Shown in pieces: positions 45,083 through 54,190 of a DNA stretch of 64,000 nt. Numbering within the stretch: the stretch's first letter is position 1; each line of letters opens with the position of its first letter. The DNA comes from Streptomyces pilosus (GTDB lineage: Bacteria; Actinomycetota; Actinomycetes; Streptomycetales; Streptomycetaceae): contig NZ_BMTU01000002.1 in assembly GCF_014649835.1 (NCBI RefSeq), forward strand, positions 655,770-719,769, in the 5' to 3' direction. The notes under the pieces were generated by a model. That model saw only the letters and a program-made list of their open reading frames with translations. It made no database searches and had not been told where the DNA came from. The position numbers were made by a program, and so were the translations under genes.

Positions 45083-46138
45083 CTACCGTTCGATGTCGCA
45101 GGGGCCCGCCGCGGCGGACACACAGGTCTGGATGAGGACGCCCGGCTCGGCCTCGGTGATCTCGCCGGTGCGCAGGTCGCGGACGGCGCCCGCCTTGAGC
45201 GGCGAGACGCAGCCGAAGCAGATGCCCATGCGGCACCCGGAGGGCATGAGCACGCCGGCCTCCTCGCCGATGTCCAGCAACGGCGTGGCGCCGTCCGCGT
45301 CGACGCTCTTGCCGGTGGCGCTGAAGGTGACCTCGCCGCCCTCGCCGGCGACGACGACGCTGGGACGGAAGCGTTCGGTGTGCAGGCGCTCCTGGACGCC
45401 GTGCTCGCTCCAGTGCTCCTCGGCGGCGTCGAGCAGGCCGGCCGGCCCGCAGGCCCAGGTCTCGCGCTCGGCCCAGTCGGGCACCAGCTCGTCGAGACGG
45501 GCGATGTCGAGCATGCCGTCCGTGGCGGTGTGCACCTCGGTGAGCCTCAGCTTCTTGGCCGCGACCAGGTCGTGCAGCTCGTCGCGGAAGATCACGTCCT
45601 GCGGGCGCGGCGCGCAGTGGACCATGACGACGTCGTCGAACTCGGTGTCGCGCAGCATGCCCATCACGGGCGTGATGCCGCTGCCGGCCGTCAGGTAGAG
45701 CACCTTGGCGGGCCTGGCCCGCGGCAGCACGAAGTCACCGGTCGCCTGGTCGAGCTGGATCAGCGTGCCCGGTCTCGCTCCGCGGACCAGATGGTTGCTG
45801 ACCTTGCCGTCCGGGATCGCCTTCACGGTGATCGTGAAGCGGCCGTCCTGGCGGTCCGTCGGCGAGGTGATCGAGTAGGCACGCCACAGGCGCACCCCGT
45901 CGACGTCGACCCCGATCCGCACGTACTGACCGGCTGTGTGGCCGCGCCAGCCGTGTCCCGGTCTGATCACGACGGTCGCGGCGTCACCCGTCTCGGGGTG
46001 CACGGCCTCGATGCGCCCGCGCAGGTCGGCGCCCGCACGCAGCGGGCTGACCAGGTCGAGGTAGTCCGACGGCAGCAGCGGCGTCGTGACCATCTCCAGC
46101 AGTTTCCACGCCCTGCTGCGCAGGGCTGTACTCGTCAT
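45083..46138 (-). CDS. Ferredoxin/flavin reductase electron donor for the desaturase
   Basis: A 351-residue fusion reductase. The FAD domain has RAYSITSP, the NAD(P)H domain GSGITPVMGMLR and CGPAGLLDAAE, and the C-terminal plant-type [2Fe-2S] ferredoxin domain has CRMGICFGC and a last Cys in LIQTCVS. It passes electrons from NADPH to the neighbouring membrane desaturase. It is the first gene of the operon, divergent from a PucR-type regulator. Confidence 0.93.
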   Translation of the reverse strand: MTSTALRSRAWKLLEMVTTPLLPSDYLDLVSPLRAGADLRGRIEAVHPETGDAATVVIRPGHGWRGHTAGQYVRIGVDVDGVRLWRAYSITSPTDRQDGRFTITVKAIPDGKVSNHLVRGARPGTLIQLDQATGDFVLPRARPAKVLYLTAGSGITPVMGMLRDTEFDDVVMVHCAPRPQDVIFRDELHDLVAAKKLRLTEVHTATDGMLDIARLDELVPDWAERETWACGPAGLLDAAEEHWSEHGVQERLHTERFRPSVVVAGEGGEVTFSATGKSVDADGATPLLDIGEEAGVLMPSGCRMGICFGCVSPLKAGAVRDLRTGEITEAEPGVLIQTCVSAAAGPCDIER

Positions 46139-46168
46139 GGTTCCAGCTTGCTGGCCTCAAGGCGTAAA

Positions 46169-46184
46169 GTCCTGACCGCAGGAC
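46169..46184. promoter_or_regulatory. 16-bp inverted repeat between reductase and regulator genes
   Basis: GTCCTGACCGCAGGAC has perfect 5-bp arms around six bases. It lies between the divergent reductase (starting at 46138) and PucR-type regulator (46225) genes in an AT-richer patch. It is a plausible operator for that regulator. Confidence 0.55.
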
Positions 46185-46224
46185 ATAAATCTGATCAGCT
46201 AGATTGTTCGCAGGGAACAGAAAC

Positions 46225-47364
46225 GTGAGCCATGCAATCCAGAGGGCCGGTGAACTGGCCCTGGATGAGACGACGGTCACAGCGCTTCGGGCCGCACTGA
46301 AGACCACCGCCGACGAGGTCGTCCAGGCGATCATCGACGAGGTCCCTCCCTACGCCAACGCCCTTTCGGGTCACATGGGCGCCACCATCCGCCGAGCCGT
46401 CCGCACCGCCCTCGGGCACTACCTGGACCTCGCGAGCGGCAACGCCACAGGCGGTGACGGCGGCGACGCGGCATACGAACTGGGCCGCGGCGAGGTGCGT
46501 GACGGCCGTTCGATGGACGCCCTGCTCAGCGCCTACCGGGTCGGCGCCCGCGTGGCCTGGCGGTGCCTGGCAGCGGGTGCGGTACCCGCAGGTCTGCCCG
46601 CCGCCGAGGTCGCCAAGTTCGCCGAGCTGACCTTCGCCTACATCGACGAGCTCTCCGCCGCGAGCGCCGCGGGCCACGCCGACGAACTGGCCGCCCGGGG
46701 CAGGGACCAGGAGCGCCACCTGGAACACCTTGCCCGCGACCTCCTCGCCGGCGCGAATCCGGACGTGCTGCTGGCCTCCGCTCAACGGGCCGGATGGCAG
46801 CCTCCGGTTTCGCTGACCGCGGTCCTGCTGCCCGCCACCCAGGCCCGGCCCGCCTACCGCGCGCTCGACTCCGACACGCTCGTCCTCGACGATCTGCCGG
46901 ACGCCACCGGTGTGCTGCTCGTCCCCGATGCCGACCGATCACATCTCCTGCGGCAGCTGACCGACCGCACCGCCGTGGTCGGCCCGGCCCGGCCGTGGAC
47001 GCGCGCGTCCGCCTCGTACGCCCGAGCGGTACGCGCGCGCTCCCTCTCCTGCGACATCCGCGACACCGAGGAACATCTGCCCGAGCTGGTGCTGAGCGCC
47101 GACGTGGAGGCGTTCGCGGACCTGCGCGCCCGAGCCCTCGCGCCGTTGCGGGCCCTGCCTGCCGCGACCGCACGGCGGCTGGAGGAGACGTTGCGGGCAT
47201 GGCTGCTGCACCAGGGCAGGAGGGAGGAGGTGGCGGCGGCGTTGTTCGTCCATCCCCAGACGGTCCGTTACCGGATGTCCCAGCTGCGGGAGCTGTTCCC
47301 GGACCTCGCGTCGCCCCACCGGGTCCTCGAACTGACGCTGGCGGTCGGTCTTCGGGACGCCTGA
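46225..47364 (+). CDS. PucR/CdaR-type helix-turn-helix regulator
   Basis: A 379-residue protein from GTG 46225 (AGGGA nine bases before; a TTG at 46204 also opens the frame). An all-helical N-terminal region of about 170 residues precedes a GGDEF-like fold and the C-terminal PucR HTH: ETLRAWLLHQGRREEVAAALFVHPQTVRYRMSQLRELF. Members of this group often stand next to a desaturase and its reductase and probably tune membrane fluidity. The inducing signal is unknown. Confidence 0.88.
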   Translation: MSHAIQRAGELALDETTVTALRAALKTTADEVVQAIIDEVPPYANALSGHMGATIRRAVRTALGHYLDLASGNATGGDGGDAAYELGRGEVRDGRSMDALLSAYRVGARVAWRCLAAGAVPAGLPAAEVAKFAELTFAYIDELSAASAAGHADELAARGRDQERHLEHLARDLLAGANPDVLLASAQRAGWQPPVSLTAVLLPATQARPAYRALDSDTLVLDDLPDATGVLLVPDADRSHLLRQLTDRTAVVGPARPWTRASASYARAVRARSLSCDIRDTEEHLPELVLSADVEAFADLRARALAPLRALPAATARRLEETLRAWLLHQGRREEVAAALFVHPQTVRYRMSQLRELFPDLASPHRVLELTLAVGLRDA

Positions 47365-47543
47365 CGGTACCGCCTCGTTCCAACGCCGTCAGACGGCTCG
47401 TACGGCCTCGGGGAACATCGGTACAGCGGTCGACGCCAAGCCGGTGATCACGGCCTTCAGCACAGCTGGGCGGCTCGGCAGCGTCGTTCGGCGGAAGGTC
47501 CCTGAGCGGCTTCGGGGGCCATGGCTTCACGCCCATGCCAGTG

Positions 47544-48096
47544 GAGTTCCTGACCGCCGGCTACGAGGCGCTGACCCGGGCCCGGCTCGTGCACGTCGAT
47601 CAGTACTACCTGCGGGCCGACACCATCGCCGCGGCGAACCTGCGGCTCATCTCCGCTCGGACCGGCATCCCGGTCGTGAGGTTCGGGGAGAGGAGCTGCT
47701 CGCCTTCGTGGACGGGCTGCGCTTCCAGGTGACGGTGCGCACCATCAACGCGGCCCCGCGCCGAAGTACCTCGGACTCAAGCGGGGCACCACCTGACTCA
47801 ACGCCGTCAACGACCAGGTTGCGGGCCTCGGGCAGATGGTCGAGTCCGGCACCTCGCGCGACTTCCTGCACGTCCTGGACGCCCTGCTGAATCTCGACGG
47901 CGGGGTGAAGCCGGAGATGCTGGCCACCGACAACGCCTCGCACTCCGACATGGTGTTCGGCCGATTGCGGATCCTCGGCTACAACTTCAGCCTCCGCTTC
48001 CGCGACCTGGACGACCAGCGGTTCCTGCGGGCCGCCGTGCCCGGTGTCGAGACCGGCACCTACGGCACGGTGGAGGACCGGGCCCGCAACCGGGTC
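47544..48096 (+). pseudogene. Decayed Tn3-family transposase
   Basis: Three frames joined give a continuous match to the Tn3 DDE core: YEALTRARLVHVDQYYLRAD and IPVVRF (frame 1), then LLAFVDGLRFQVTVRTINA (shift near 47685), then KYLGLKRGTT, a TGA at 47794 where Trp is expected, LNAVNDQVAGLGQM, and ATDNASHSDMVFG with DDQRFLRAAVPGVETGTYG (second shift near 47757). The catalytic DNAxxSDMVFG segment survives. Two frameshifts, a nonsense codon and missing ends make it inactive. No terminal inverted repeats were found. Confidence 0.85.
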
Positions 48097-48190
48097 CCGC
48101 ACAGACTGCCTCGGCCGGCATCGGACGTGCCCGCCGAGGACGGTCTGCCGCCCTGTGCCCGTGGGAGCGGCCGGAGTTAGAGTTCCCCCT

Positions 48191-49210
48191 ATGAACAAGC
48201 AGGCCCCGACGCTCGAGGACGTCGCGAGGGAGGCGGGTGTCTCCCGCGCCACCGTGTCGCGGGTCGTGAACGGCGTGCGCAACGTCGATCCCAGCATTCA
48301 GGACCTGGTCCGCAGCGCCATCGAGCGGACGGGATACACACCGAACCGGGCGGCGAGGGCGCTGGTCACCCGGCGCACCGGCGCCGTGGCCCTCATCGTC
48401 TCCGGCGCGGGCGACGCCTTCGCCGGCCGTGTGTTCGCCGACCCGTTCTTCGGCCGTGTCGTCAACGGCGTCGTGGGGTACCTCCGGGCGCGCGCCATGC
48501 AACCGGTACTGCTGTTCGCGGAGTCGGAGGCGGCCAGGGAACAGGTCGTCGACTACGTGGGGCAGGGGAGCGCGGACGGTGCGCTGGTGGTCTCCGTGCG
48601 ACCGGACGACCCTCTGCCGGACATGCTCCTGTCCGCCCGCGTCCCGACGGTGCTGTTCGCACGTCCCGCCCGGACGACCCCGGTCGGTTGCGTCGACCTG
48701 GACCACTACGCGGGGGGACGCCTGGCCGGAGAGCATCTCCTGGCCCGCGGCTGCCGCCGCATCGCGGTGATCGGCGCTCCGCCGGATCTCAGGGCCGGCC
48801 GGGACCGCCTCGCCGGATTCCGTGACGCCCTGGCTCGCGCCGGGCACGACAGCCCTCCCGTGGCCGAGGGCGTCTTCACTCTGGACAGCGGGGCGGCGGC
48901 CACGGCCGCCCTGCTGCGGGACCACCCCGAGGTGGACGGCGTGTTCGCGGCCAACGACCTGATGGCCCAGGGCGCCTGCCAAGTCCTGCGGGAACTGGGC
49001 AGGCGCATACCGGAGGACGTCGCCGTCGTCGGGTTCGACGACTCGAGCGTCGCCGTCACCTGCCGGCCGCCGCTGACCACCGTGCGCCAGCCGGTGGAGG
49101 AGATGGCGGCGGCCATGGCCAGGATGCTGGACGAGCAGGTGCACGGCACCGGTGCCGAACCCCGTACCCTCGTCTTCTCACCGGAACTGGTCGTGCGCGA
49201 GTCCGCCTGA
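48191..49210 (+). CDS. LacI-family repressor of the sugar locus
   Basis: A 339-residue LacI protein. The HTH is TLEDVAREAGVSRATVSRVVNGVRNV with hinge helix YTPNRAARALVTRRTGA, followed by a periplasmic-binding-protein-like domain (GVFAANDLMAQGACQVLRELGRRIPEDVAVVGFDD). It is convergent with the GH1/ABC operon and is the only LacI regulator in view, so it is the likely sensor of the imported sugar. It resembles CebR/BxlR-type regulators of streptomycetes. The 5' flank is the decayed transposase. Confidence 0.92.
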   Translation: MNKQAPTLEDVAREAGVSRATVSRVVNGVRNVDPSIQDLVRSAIERTGYTPNRAARALVTRRTGAVALIVSGAGDAFAGRVFADPFFGRVVNGVVGYLRARAMQPVLLFAESEAAREQVVDYVGQGSADGALVVSVRPDDPLPDMLLSARVPTVLFARPARTTPVGCVDLDHYAGGRLAGEHLLARGCRRIAVIGAPPDLRAGRDRLAGFRDALARAGHDSPPVAEGVFTLDSGAAATAALLRDHPEVDGVFAANDLMAQGACQVLRELGRRIPEDVAVVGFDDSSVAVTCRPPLTTVRQPVEEMAAAMARMLDEQVHGTGAEPRTLVFSPELVVRESA

Positions 49211-49237
49211 GTGGGCGGGCCCGGCGCCGCGCGGTCA

Positions 49238-49270
49238 CCACCCGGTGTCCTGCCGCCCGGCACCGGGTGG
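49238..49270. terminator. Hairpin between LacI and GH1 genes
   Basis: CCACCCGGTG (49238-49247) pairs exactly with CACCGGGTGG (49261-49270) in the gap between the convergent LacI and beta-glucosidase genes. Confidence 0.6.
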
Positions 49271-49278
49271 CGGCGCGG

Positions 49279-50634
49279 TCAGGCGTGGGCCTCCCGGTGG
49301 GCGCGGATGATCTCCGCGTAGCGCAGGCCGCTCGTCTTGAGGGTGCGGGTCTGCGTCGCGTAGTCGACGTGGACGAGGCCGAAGCGCTTGTCATAGCCGT
49401 AGGCCCACTCGAAGTTGTCGAGGAGGGACCAGGCGTAATAACCGGCCAGCGGCACTCCCTTGCGGAGCGCCCGGGCGCAGGCGCTCACGTGCTGCTCCAG
49501 GTAGCGGGCCCGGTCGGGGTCGTGGACGGCGCCGTCGGGGGCGACGGTGTCCGGGAAGGCGGAGCCGTTCTCGGTGACGTACAGCTCGCGGACTCCGTAG
49601 CCGTCGGTCAGGCGCAGCAGCAGGGCCTCCAGGCCCCCGGCGTCGATCTGCCAGTCCATGCCGGTGCGCGGTACGTCGGGCAGCCGGACCTCACGGGCGT
49701 GGGGGACGGGGCCCTCGGGGTCGTCGGTGACGGTCGCCGGGAAGTAGTAGTTGAGGCCGTGCCAGTCGAGGGGTGTGGCGATGGTGTCCAGGTCACCGGG
49801 GCGCTCGGGCAGCTCCACGCCGTACAGTTCGCGCATGTCGGCGGGGAAGCCGCGGCCGTAGACGGGGTCGAGCCACCAGCGGTTGGTGTGGCCGTCCATG
49901 CGGGTGGCCGCCGCGATGTCCTCCGGGCGGGACGAGGCGGCCTCGACGGTGGAGTGGTTGGTGACGAGACCGACCTGTGCGCCGGGGGCCGCCGCACGGA
50001 TCGCCCGGGTGGCGAGGCCGTGGGCGAGCAGCAGGTGGTACGAGGCGCGCACGGCGGCGGTCAGGTCGGTCAGGCCGGGTGCCATGCGGCCCTCCAGGTG
50101 ACCGATCCAGCCGGAGCAGAGGGGTTCGTTGAGGGTGGCCCACCGGGTGACGCGGTCGCCGAGCCGGGCGGCGACGACGGAGGCGTACTCGGCGAGGTGC
50201 TCGGCGGTGTCGCGCACGGTCCAGCCGCCGCGGTCCTGGAGGGCCTGGGGAAGGTCCCAGTGGTAGAGGGTGACGTTGGGGGTGATACCCGCCTCGAGGA
50301 GGGCGTCGACGAGGCGGTCGTAGAAGTCGAGGCCGGCCGCGTTGACCGGTCCGTCGCCGGAGGGCACCACACGGGGCCAGGCGACCGACATGCGGTAGGT
50401 GTCGGTGCCGAGCCGCTTCATCAGGGCGATGTCCTCGGGCCACCGGTGGTAGTGGTCGCAGGCCACGTCGCCGTGGTCGTCGTTGTCGACCTTGCCCGGG
50501 GTGTGGGAGAAGGTGTCCCAGATCGACGGTGCCCGGCCGTCCTCGGCGGCGGCGCCCTCGATCTGGTAGGCGGAGGTGGCCGTGCCCCAGGCGAAGTCGG
50601 CGGGGAAGGCGGCGAGGTCAAGCGGTTCGGACAC
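49279..50634 (-). CDS. Beta-glucosidase, GH1 family
   Basis: A 451-residue cytoplasmic GH1 enzyme from GTG 50634. The acid/base Glu is in [12 protein letters not shown], the nucleophile Glu in [10 protein letters not shown], and the N-terminal signature is [15 protein letters not shown]. It hydrolyses beta-linked disaccharides or short oligosaccharides that the ABC system brings in, releasing glucose. It is last in the operon after the two permease genes. No secretion signal. Confidence 0.95.
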   Translation of the reverse strand: MSEPLDLAAFPADFAWGTATSAYQIEGAAAEDGRAPSIWDTFSHTPGKVDNDDHGDVACDHYHRWPEDIALMKRLGTDTYRMSVAWPRVVPSGDGPVNAAGLDFYDRLVDALLEAGITPNVTLYHWDLPQALQDRGGWTVRDTAEHLAEYASVVAARLGDRVTRWATLNEPLCSGWIGHLEGRMAPGLTDLTAAVRASYHLLLAHGLATRAIRAAAPGAQVGLVTNHSTVEAASSRPEDIAAATRMDGHTNRWWLDPVYGRGFPADMRELYGVELPERPGDLDTIATPLDWHGLNYYFPATVTDDPEGPVPHAREVRLPDVPRTGMDWQIDAGGLEALLLRLTDGYGVRELYVTENGSAFPDTVAPDGAVHDPDRARYLEQHVSACARALRKGVPLAGYYAWSLLDNFEWAYGYDKRFGLVHVDYATQTRTLKTSGLRYAEIIRAHREAHA

Positions 50635-50684
50635 GGAGAGCCTCTCTGGGATGGTCGGGCGGGGCGGCGGTGGTGCCCCGGCGG

Positions 50685-51560
50685 CTACTTGACGGCACCG
50701 GCGGTGAGACCGGTGACGAGGTAGCGCTGGAGGAGCAGGAAACCGGCGACGACGGGCAGGCTGACGACGAGTGAGGCGGCCATGATCTGGTTCCAGTACA
50801 CGTCGTTCTGGGTGGAGTAGCCCTGCAGGCCGACGGCGAGGGTGCGGGTGGTGTCGTTGGTCATGACGGAGGCGAAGAGCACCTCGCCCCAGGCGGTCAT
50901 GAACGCGTAGACGGCGACGGCGACGATGCCCGGGATCGCGGCGGGCACGATGACCCGGAACAGGGCGCCGAGTGGCCCGCAGCCGTCCACCTTGGCCGCC
51001 TCGTCGAGGTCTCTGGGCACCGAGTCGAAGTAGCCGATCAGCATCCAGATGGAGAACGGCAGCGAAAAGGTGAGGTAGGTGAGGATCAGGCCGCCGCGGG
51101 AGCCGAACAGGGCGATGCCGGTGGCGTTGCCGATGTTGACGTAGATGAGGAACAGCGGCAGCAGGAACAGGATGCCGGGGAACATCTGCGTCGACAGCAC
51201 GGTCACCGTGAAGACGCGCTTGCCGCGGAAGGAGTAGCGGCTGACCGCGTAGGCCGCGAAGACGGCGATGGTGACGGAGCAGACGGTCGCCGCACCGGCC
51301 ACGATCAGCGAGTTCATGAAGTAGTCGGCGAGCGGGACCGTGTCCCAGATGTCGAAGTACGGACTGACGGTGAGGCCCGACGGGATCCACGCGAACTTCC
51401 CCGACACGTCCTCCAGGGGCTTCAGTGAGCTGGAGATCATCACGTACACCGGCAGCAGCACGAAGACGGTGAGCAGGGTGAGGAAGATCCGGCGGCTCCA
51501 CAGGAAGGACCGCGGGGCGGCCATGGGGGAGCGGGGCTGCCGGACGGCTGGGTTAGGCAT
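50685..51560 (-). CDS. Sugar ABC transporter permease (MalG type)
   Basis: A 291-residue protein with six transmembrane helices and the cytoplasmic EAA loop [28 protein letters not shown], which contacts the ATPase. It overlaps the upstream permease gene by eight bases. The operon has no ATPase; in streptomycetes the shared MsiK normally energises such importers. Confidence 0.93.
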   Translation of the reverse strand: MPNPAVRQPRSPMAAPRSFLWSRRIFLTLLTVFVLLPVYVMISSSLKPLEDVSGKFAWIPSGLTVSPYFDIWDTVPLADYFMNSLIVAGAATVCSVTIAVFAAYAVSRYSFRGKRVFTVTVLSTQMFPGILFLLPLFLIYVNIGNATGIALFGSRGGLILTYLTFSLPFSIWMLIGYFDSVPRDLDEAAKVDGCGPLGALFRVIVPAAIPGIVAVAVYAFMTAWGEVLFASVMTNDTTRTLAVGLQGYSTQNDVYWNQIMAASLVVSLPVVAGFLLLQRYLVTGLTAGAVK

Positions 51561-52566
51561 CGGCGGCCTTCCTTCCGCGGGAGGTGAGCCAGAGGTAGAC
51601 GCCTGTCACCACGAGCAGGAACAGCAGCAGCAGGACCGACATGGCGGAGCCCGTCCCGAAGTTCCAGGTCTGGAACGAGGACTGGTAGATGTGGATGGAG
51701 ATGAGGTCCGCTGCCTCCGGCGCCGCCTTGCCGAAGAGGACGAAGGGCGTGTTGAAGTCGTTGAACGTCCACAGGAACAGCACCAGGACGAGGACCTGGT
51801 TGACGGGGCGCAGCGAAGGCAGGGTGATGCGGCGGATCTGCTGCCAGACGCCCGCGCCGTCGAGGGCGGCGGCCTCGTAGATGTCCCTCGGGATGTTCTG
51901 CAGCCCGGCCATGATGATGAGGAAGGCGAAGGGCCAGCCCTTCCACACCGAGACGACGAGCAGGGCGATGAAGCTGTTGTCGCCGATCAGCCAGAACGGA
52001 GCGCTGTCGGTGAGCCCGAGCTGGTCGTGCAGTACGTGGTTCACCAGGCCGTTGTCCCGCTGGAACATGAACGCCCAGGTGATGACGGCGGCGTAGACGG
52101 GCAGTGCGTACGGCACCAGGAAGAGCGTGCGCAGGATGCCCCGGCCGCGGAAGGCCTCCTGCATGTAGATCGCCGCGGCCGCTCCGAGCAGCCAGCACAG
52201 GCCGACCGAGAGGACGGTGAACAGGCAGGTGGTGAGGAAGGACCTCAACAGCGCCTCGCCGACGGGGGCGTCGAAGTCGACGGTCAGGGAGTAGTTGTCG
52301 AGGCCGGCCCAGGGCGCGGTGCCCCAGTCGCGGATGTAGAACTGGGTCAGCTCCTTGAAGCTGACGACGATGCCGATCACCATCGGCAGCAGGTGGACCA
52401 GTAGTTCGAGCAGCAGTGCGGGAAGAAGCAGCAGGTACGGCAGTCCGATGCGGCGCAGCCGCCCGGGGCGGCGTCTGCGTGGCGCCGCCCCCGGGTCGTG
52501 CTTCCGTGCCGTCCGCTCGCCTGCGCTGTGGGCAGCGGTGGTGGTCATGGTGGTGTCCGTGCTCAC
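51553..52566 (-). CDS. Sugar ABC transporter permease (MalF type)
   Basis: A 337-residue permease from a GTG that overlaps the binding-protein stop (GTGA); ATG 52548 is an alternative. A basic cytoplasmic N-terminus precedes six helices, with the EAA loop DIYEAAALDGAGVWQQIRRITLPSLRP. It forms the pore together with the next permease. Confidence 0.93.
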   Translation of the reverse strand: MSTDTTMTTTAAHSAGERTARKHDPGAAPRRRRPGRLRRIGLPYLLLLPALLLELLVHLLPMVIGIVVSFKELTQFYIRDWGTAPWAGLDNYSLTVDFDAPVGEALLRSFLTTCLFTVLSVGLCWLLGAAAAIYMQEAFRGRGILRTLFLVPYALPVYAAVITWAFMFQRDNGLVNHVLHDQLGLTDSAPFWLIGDNSFIALLVVSVWKGWPFAFLIIMAGLQNIPRDIYEAAALDGAGVWQQIRRITLPSLRPVNQVLVLVLFLWTFNDFNTPFVLFGKAAPEAADLISIHIYQSSFQTWNFGTGSAMSVLLLLFLLVVTGVYLWLTSRGRKAADA

Positions 52567-53879
52567 TTCTTGGGCATCTGCTGCTGGGCCTTCTCGAGCT
52601 TGGCCCGCACGGACGCGGTGGTCACCGCACGGCCGGCGGCGGCGTCGGCGAAGAGTTCCTTGACGGCAGTACCGACGACGGTCTCGAACTGCGACTCCTC
52701 GGGAACCTGCGGCAGCGCGGTGGCACTGGTGGCGAGGGTGTCCCGGAGCACGGCGAGCGCCGGAGCGCTGAAGGCCGGGTCCTGCTGGGCGGCCTTGACC
52801 GGCGGGATGGAGCCGTAGGCCTTGTTGAGGACGACCTGCTCCTCGTCGCTGGTCATGAACTTCACGAACTTCTTGGCGCCGTCGATGTTCTTCGTGTTCT
52901 TGAAGACGGCCATGTTGATGCCGGCGACCATGGAGTTGGTGGCCTTGCCCGGGCCGGGCACGCCGGACTGCACGGGAGCGGGTGCGACGCCCCACTCGTC
53001 GTCGTCCATGCCCTGCGTCTTGAAGGTGGCCGACGCGGTCTGCCACAGCACCATGGCCGTCTTGTCCTTGGCGAAGTCGCTGAGGGACTGGTTCTGCGCG
53101 TACTCGGCGTTGCCCGGCGCGACGATCTTGTCCTTGGCCATCAGGTCGACGTACTGCTTGACCGCCGCGACGGCTCCGTCGGAGGTGAAGTCGGCCTTGC
53201 CGTCGGGGGTGAAGAAGTCCGCGCCGTGCTGCTGGGCGAGGACGAAGACCTGGTGGATGTTGTTCGACAGGTTGGAGCCCTCCGCGCCGAGCCCCCACTT
53301 GCCGTCCTTGGAGAGCTTCTTGCCGGTCTCGGCCAGTTCCTGCCAGGTGGCCGGCGGCTTCTCGATGCCGGCGTCGGCGAACATCTTCTTGTTGTAGTAG
53401 AGCGCGTAGGCCATGGAGTACAGCGGCACGGCGGCCGGGTCCTGGCCCTGGACGCCGGTGGAACCGAGCGCGGACTCCACGAAGCGGTCCCTGCCGCCGA
53501 TCGCCTCGAAGTTCTTCGCGTTCCAGGGCAGCAGGGCACCACTGGCCTGGAGGGACGCGCTCCAGGTGTTGCCGATGTTGAGGACGTCCGGACCCTGACC
53601 GGAAGTGGTGGCGGTGAGGATGCGGTTGAGGAGGTCCCCCCAGGGCACCACCTCCAGCTTCACCTTGATGCCGGTCTCCTTCTCGAACTTGTCGAGTTCC
53701 GGCTGGAGGACCTTCTTGTCCACCTCCAGGTTCGCACCCTGGTTGGAGGCCCAGTAGGTGAGGGACTGCGGCTGCTCGTTGGAACCTTCCGTGCCGGACG
53801 ACCCGCCGCCGCAGGCCGCCACGGTGAGGGCGAACGAGAGGGTGACGGCGCCGACGGCTGCGGCTCTGATTCTGCGCAT
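52563..53879 (-). CDS. Sugar-binding lipoprotein of the ABC importer
   Basis: A 438-residue extracellular solute-binding protein, family 1. The signal peptide ends in the lipobox TVAACGGG, followed by LTYWASNQG and the DVLNIGNTW and AYALYYNKKMFADAGI segments typical of oligosaccharide-binding proteins. It is the first gene of the operon with both permeases and the GH1 enzyme, so the substrate is probably a beta-linked di- or oligosaccharide such as cellobiose, laminaribiose or gentiobiose. Confidence 0.95.
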   Translation of the reverse strand: MRRIRAAAVGAVTLSFALTVAACGGGSSGTEGSNEQPQSLTYWASNQGANLEVDKKVLQPELDKFEKETGIKVKLEVVPWGDLLNRILTATTSGQGPDVLNIGNTWSASLQASGALLPWNAKNFEAIGGRDRFVESALGSTGVQGQDPAAVPLYSMAYALYYNKKMFADAGIEKPPATWQELAETGKKLSKDGKWGLGAEGSNLSNNIHQVFVLAQQHGADFFTPDGKADFTSDGAVAAVKQYVDLMAKDKIVAPGNAEYAQNQSLSDFAKDKTAMVLWQTASATFKTQGMDDDEWGVAPAPVQSGVPGPGKATNSMVAGINMAVFKNTKNIDGAKKFVKFMTSDEEQVVLNKAYGSIPPVKAAQQDPAFSAPALAVLRDTLATSATALPQVPEESQFETVVGTAVKELFADAAAGRAVTTASVRAKLEKAQQQMPKK

Positions 53880-53963
53880 GACTCCAGAGACCTTCCGGGA
53901 AAGTGAGGGGGCCGGCCGCGGGGGCGGGACGGGGCGGTGCCCTGCGCCCCTGAACCCCGCACG

Positions 53964-54009
53964 GCTTAATTTAGGATGTGAGTTAAGCTCCGAGTGAAGG
54001 GTGCGTCAA
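53964..54009 (-). promoter_or_regulatory. Promoter and candidate operator of the ABC operon
   Basis: On the minus strand TTGACG (54009-54004) and TTAACT (53986-53981) are 17 bases apart. GCTTAA (53964-53969) and TTAAGC (53983-53988) form an inverted repeat overlapping the -10 box. The repeat differs from the GAGAGCGCTCTC sites elsewhere in the locus. The 311-base gap 53880-54190 otherwise holds nothing recognised. Confidence 0.55.
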
Positions 54010-54190
54010 GAGCCTGACCCCAGGTAAAACATGGTGAACACCTTGGAGTTGGGCGACACAGTGGACTGTCCGCAGCGGCCGCACAAGGCTTGACCTGCGG
54101 CGGGAGAACCGCACCGCGGTATTGCAACGGTTGTGTCTCGGCGGGCCGCTCAGCGGTTCCCCGCCCGTCGGCCGTCCCGCACACCGCGCG

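Noticed and set aside
50628..50650. GAGAGCCTCTC near the GH1 start as a third copy of the locus operator
   Set aside because: It is one base shorter than the palindrome core, overlaps the ribosome site and lies inside an operon, so chance is likely.
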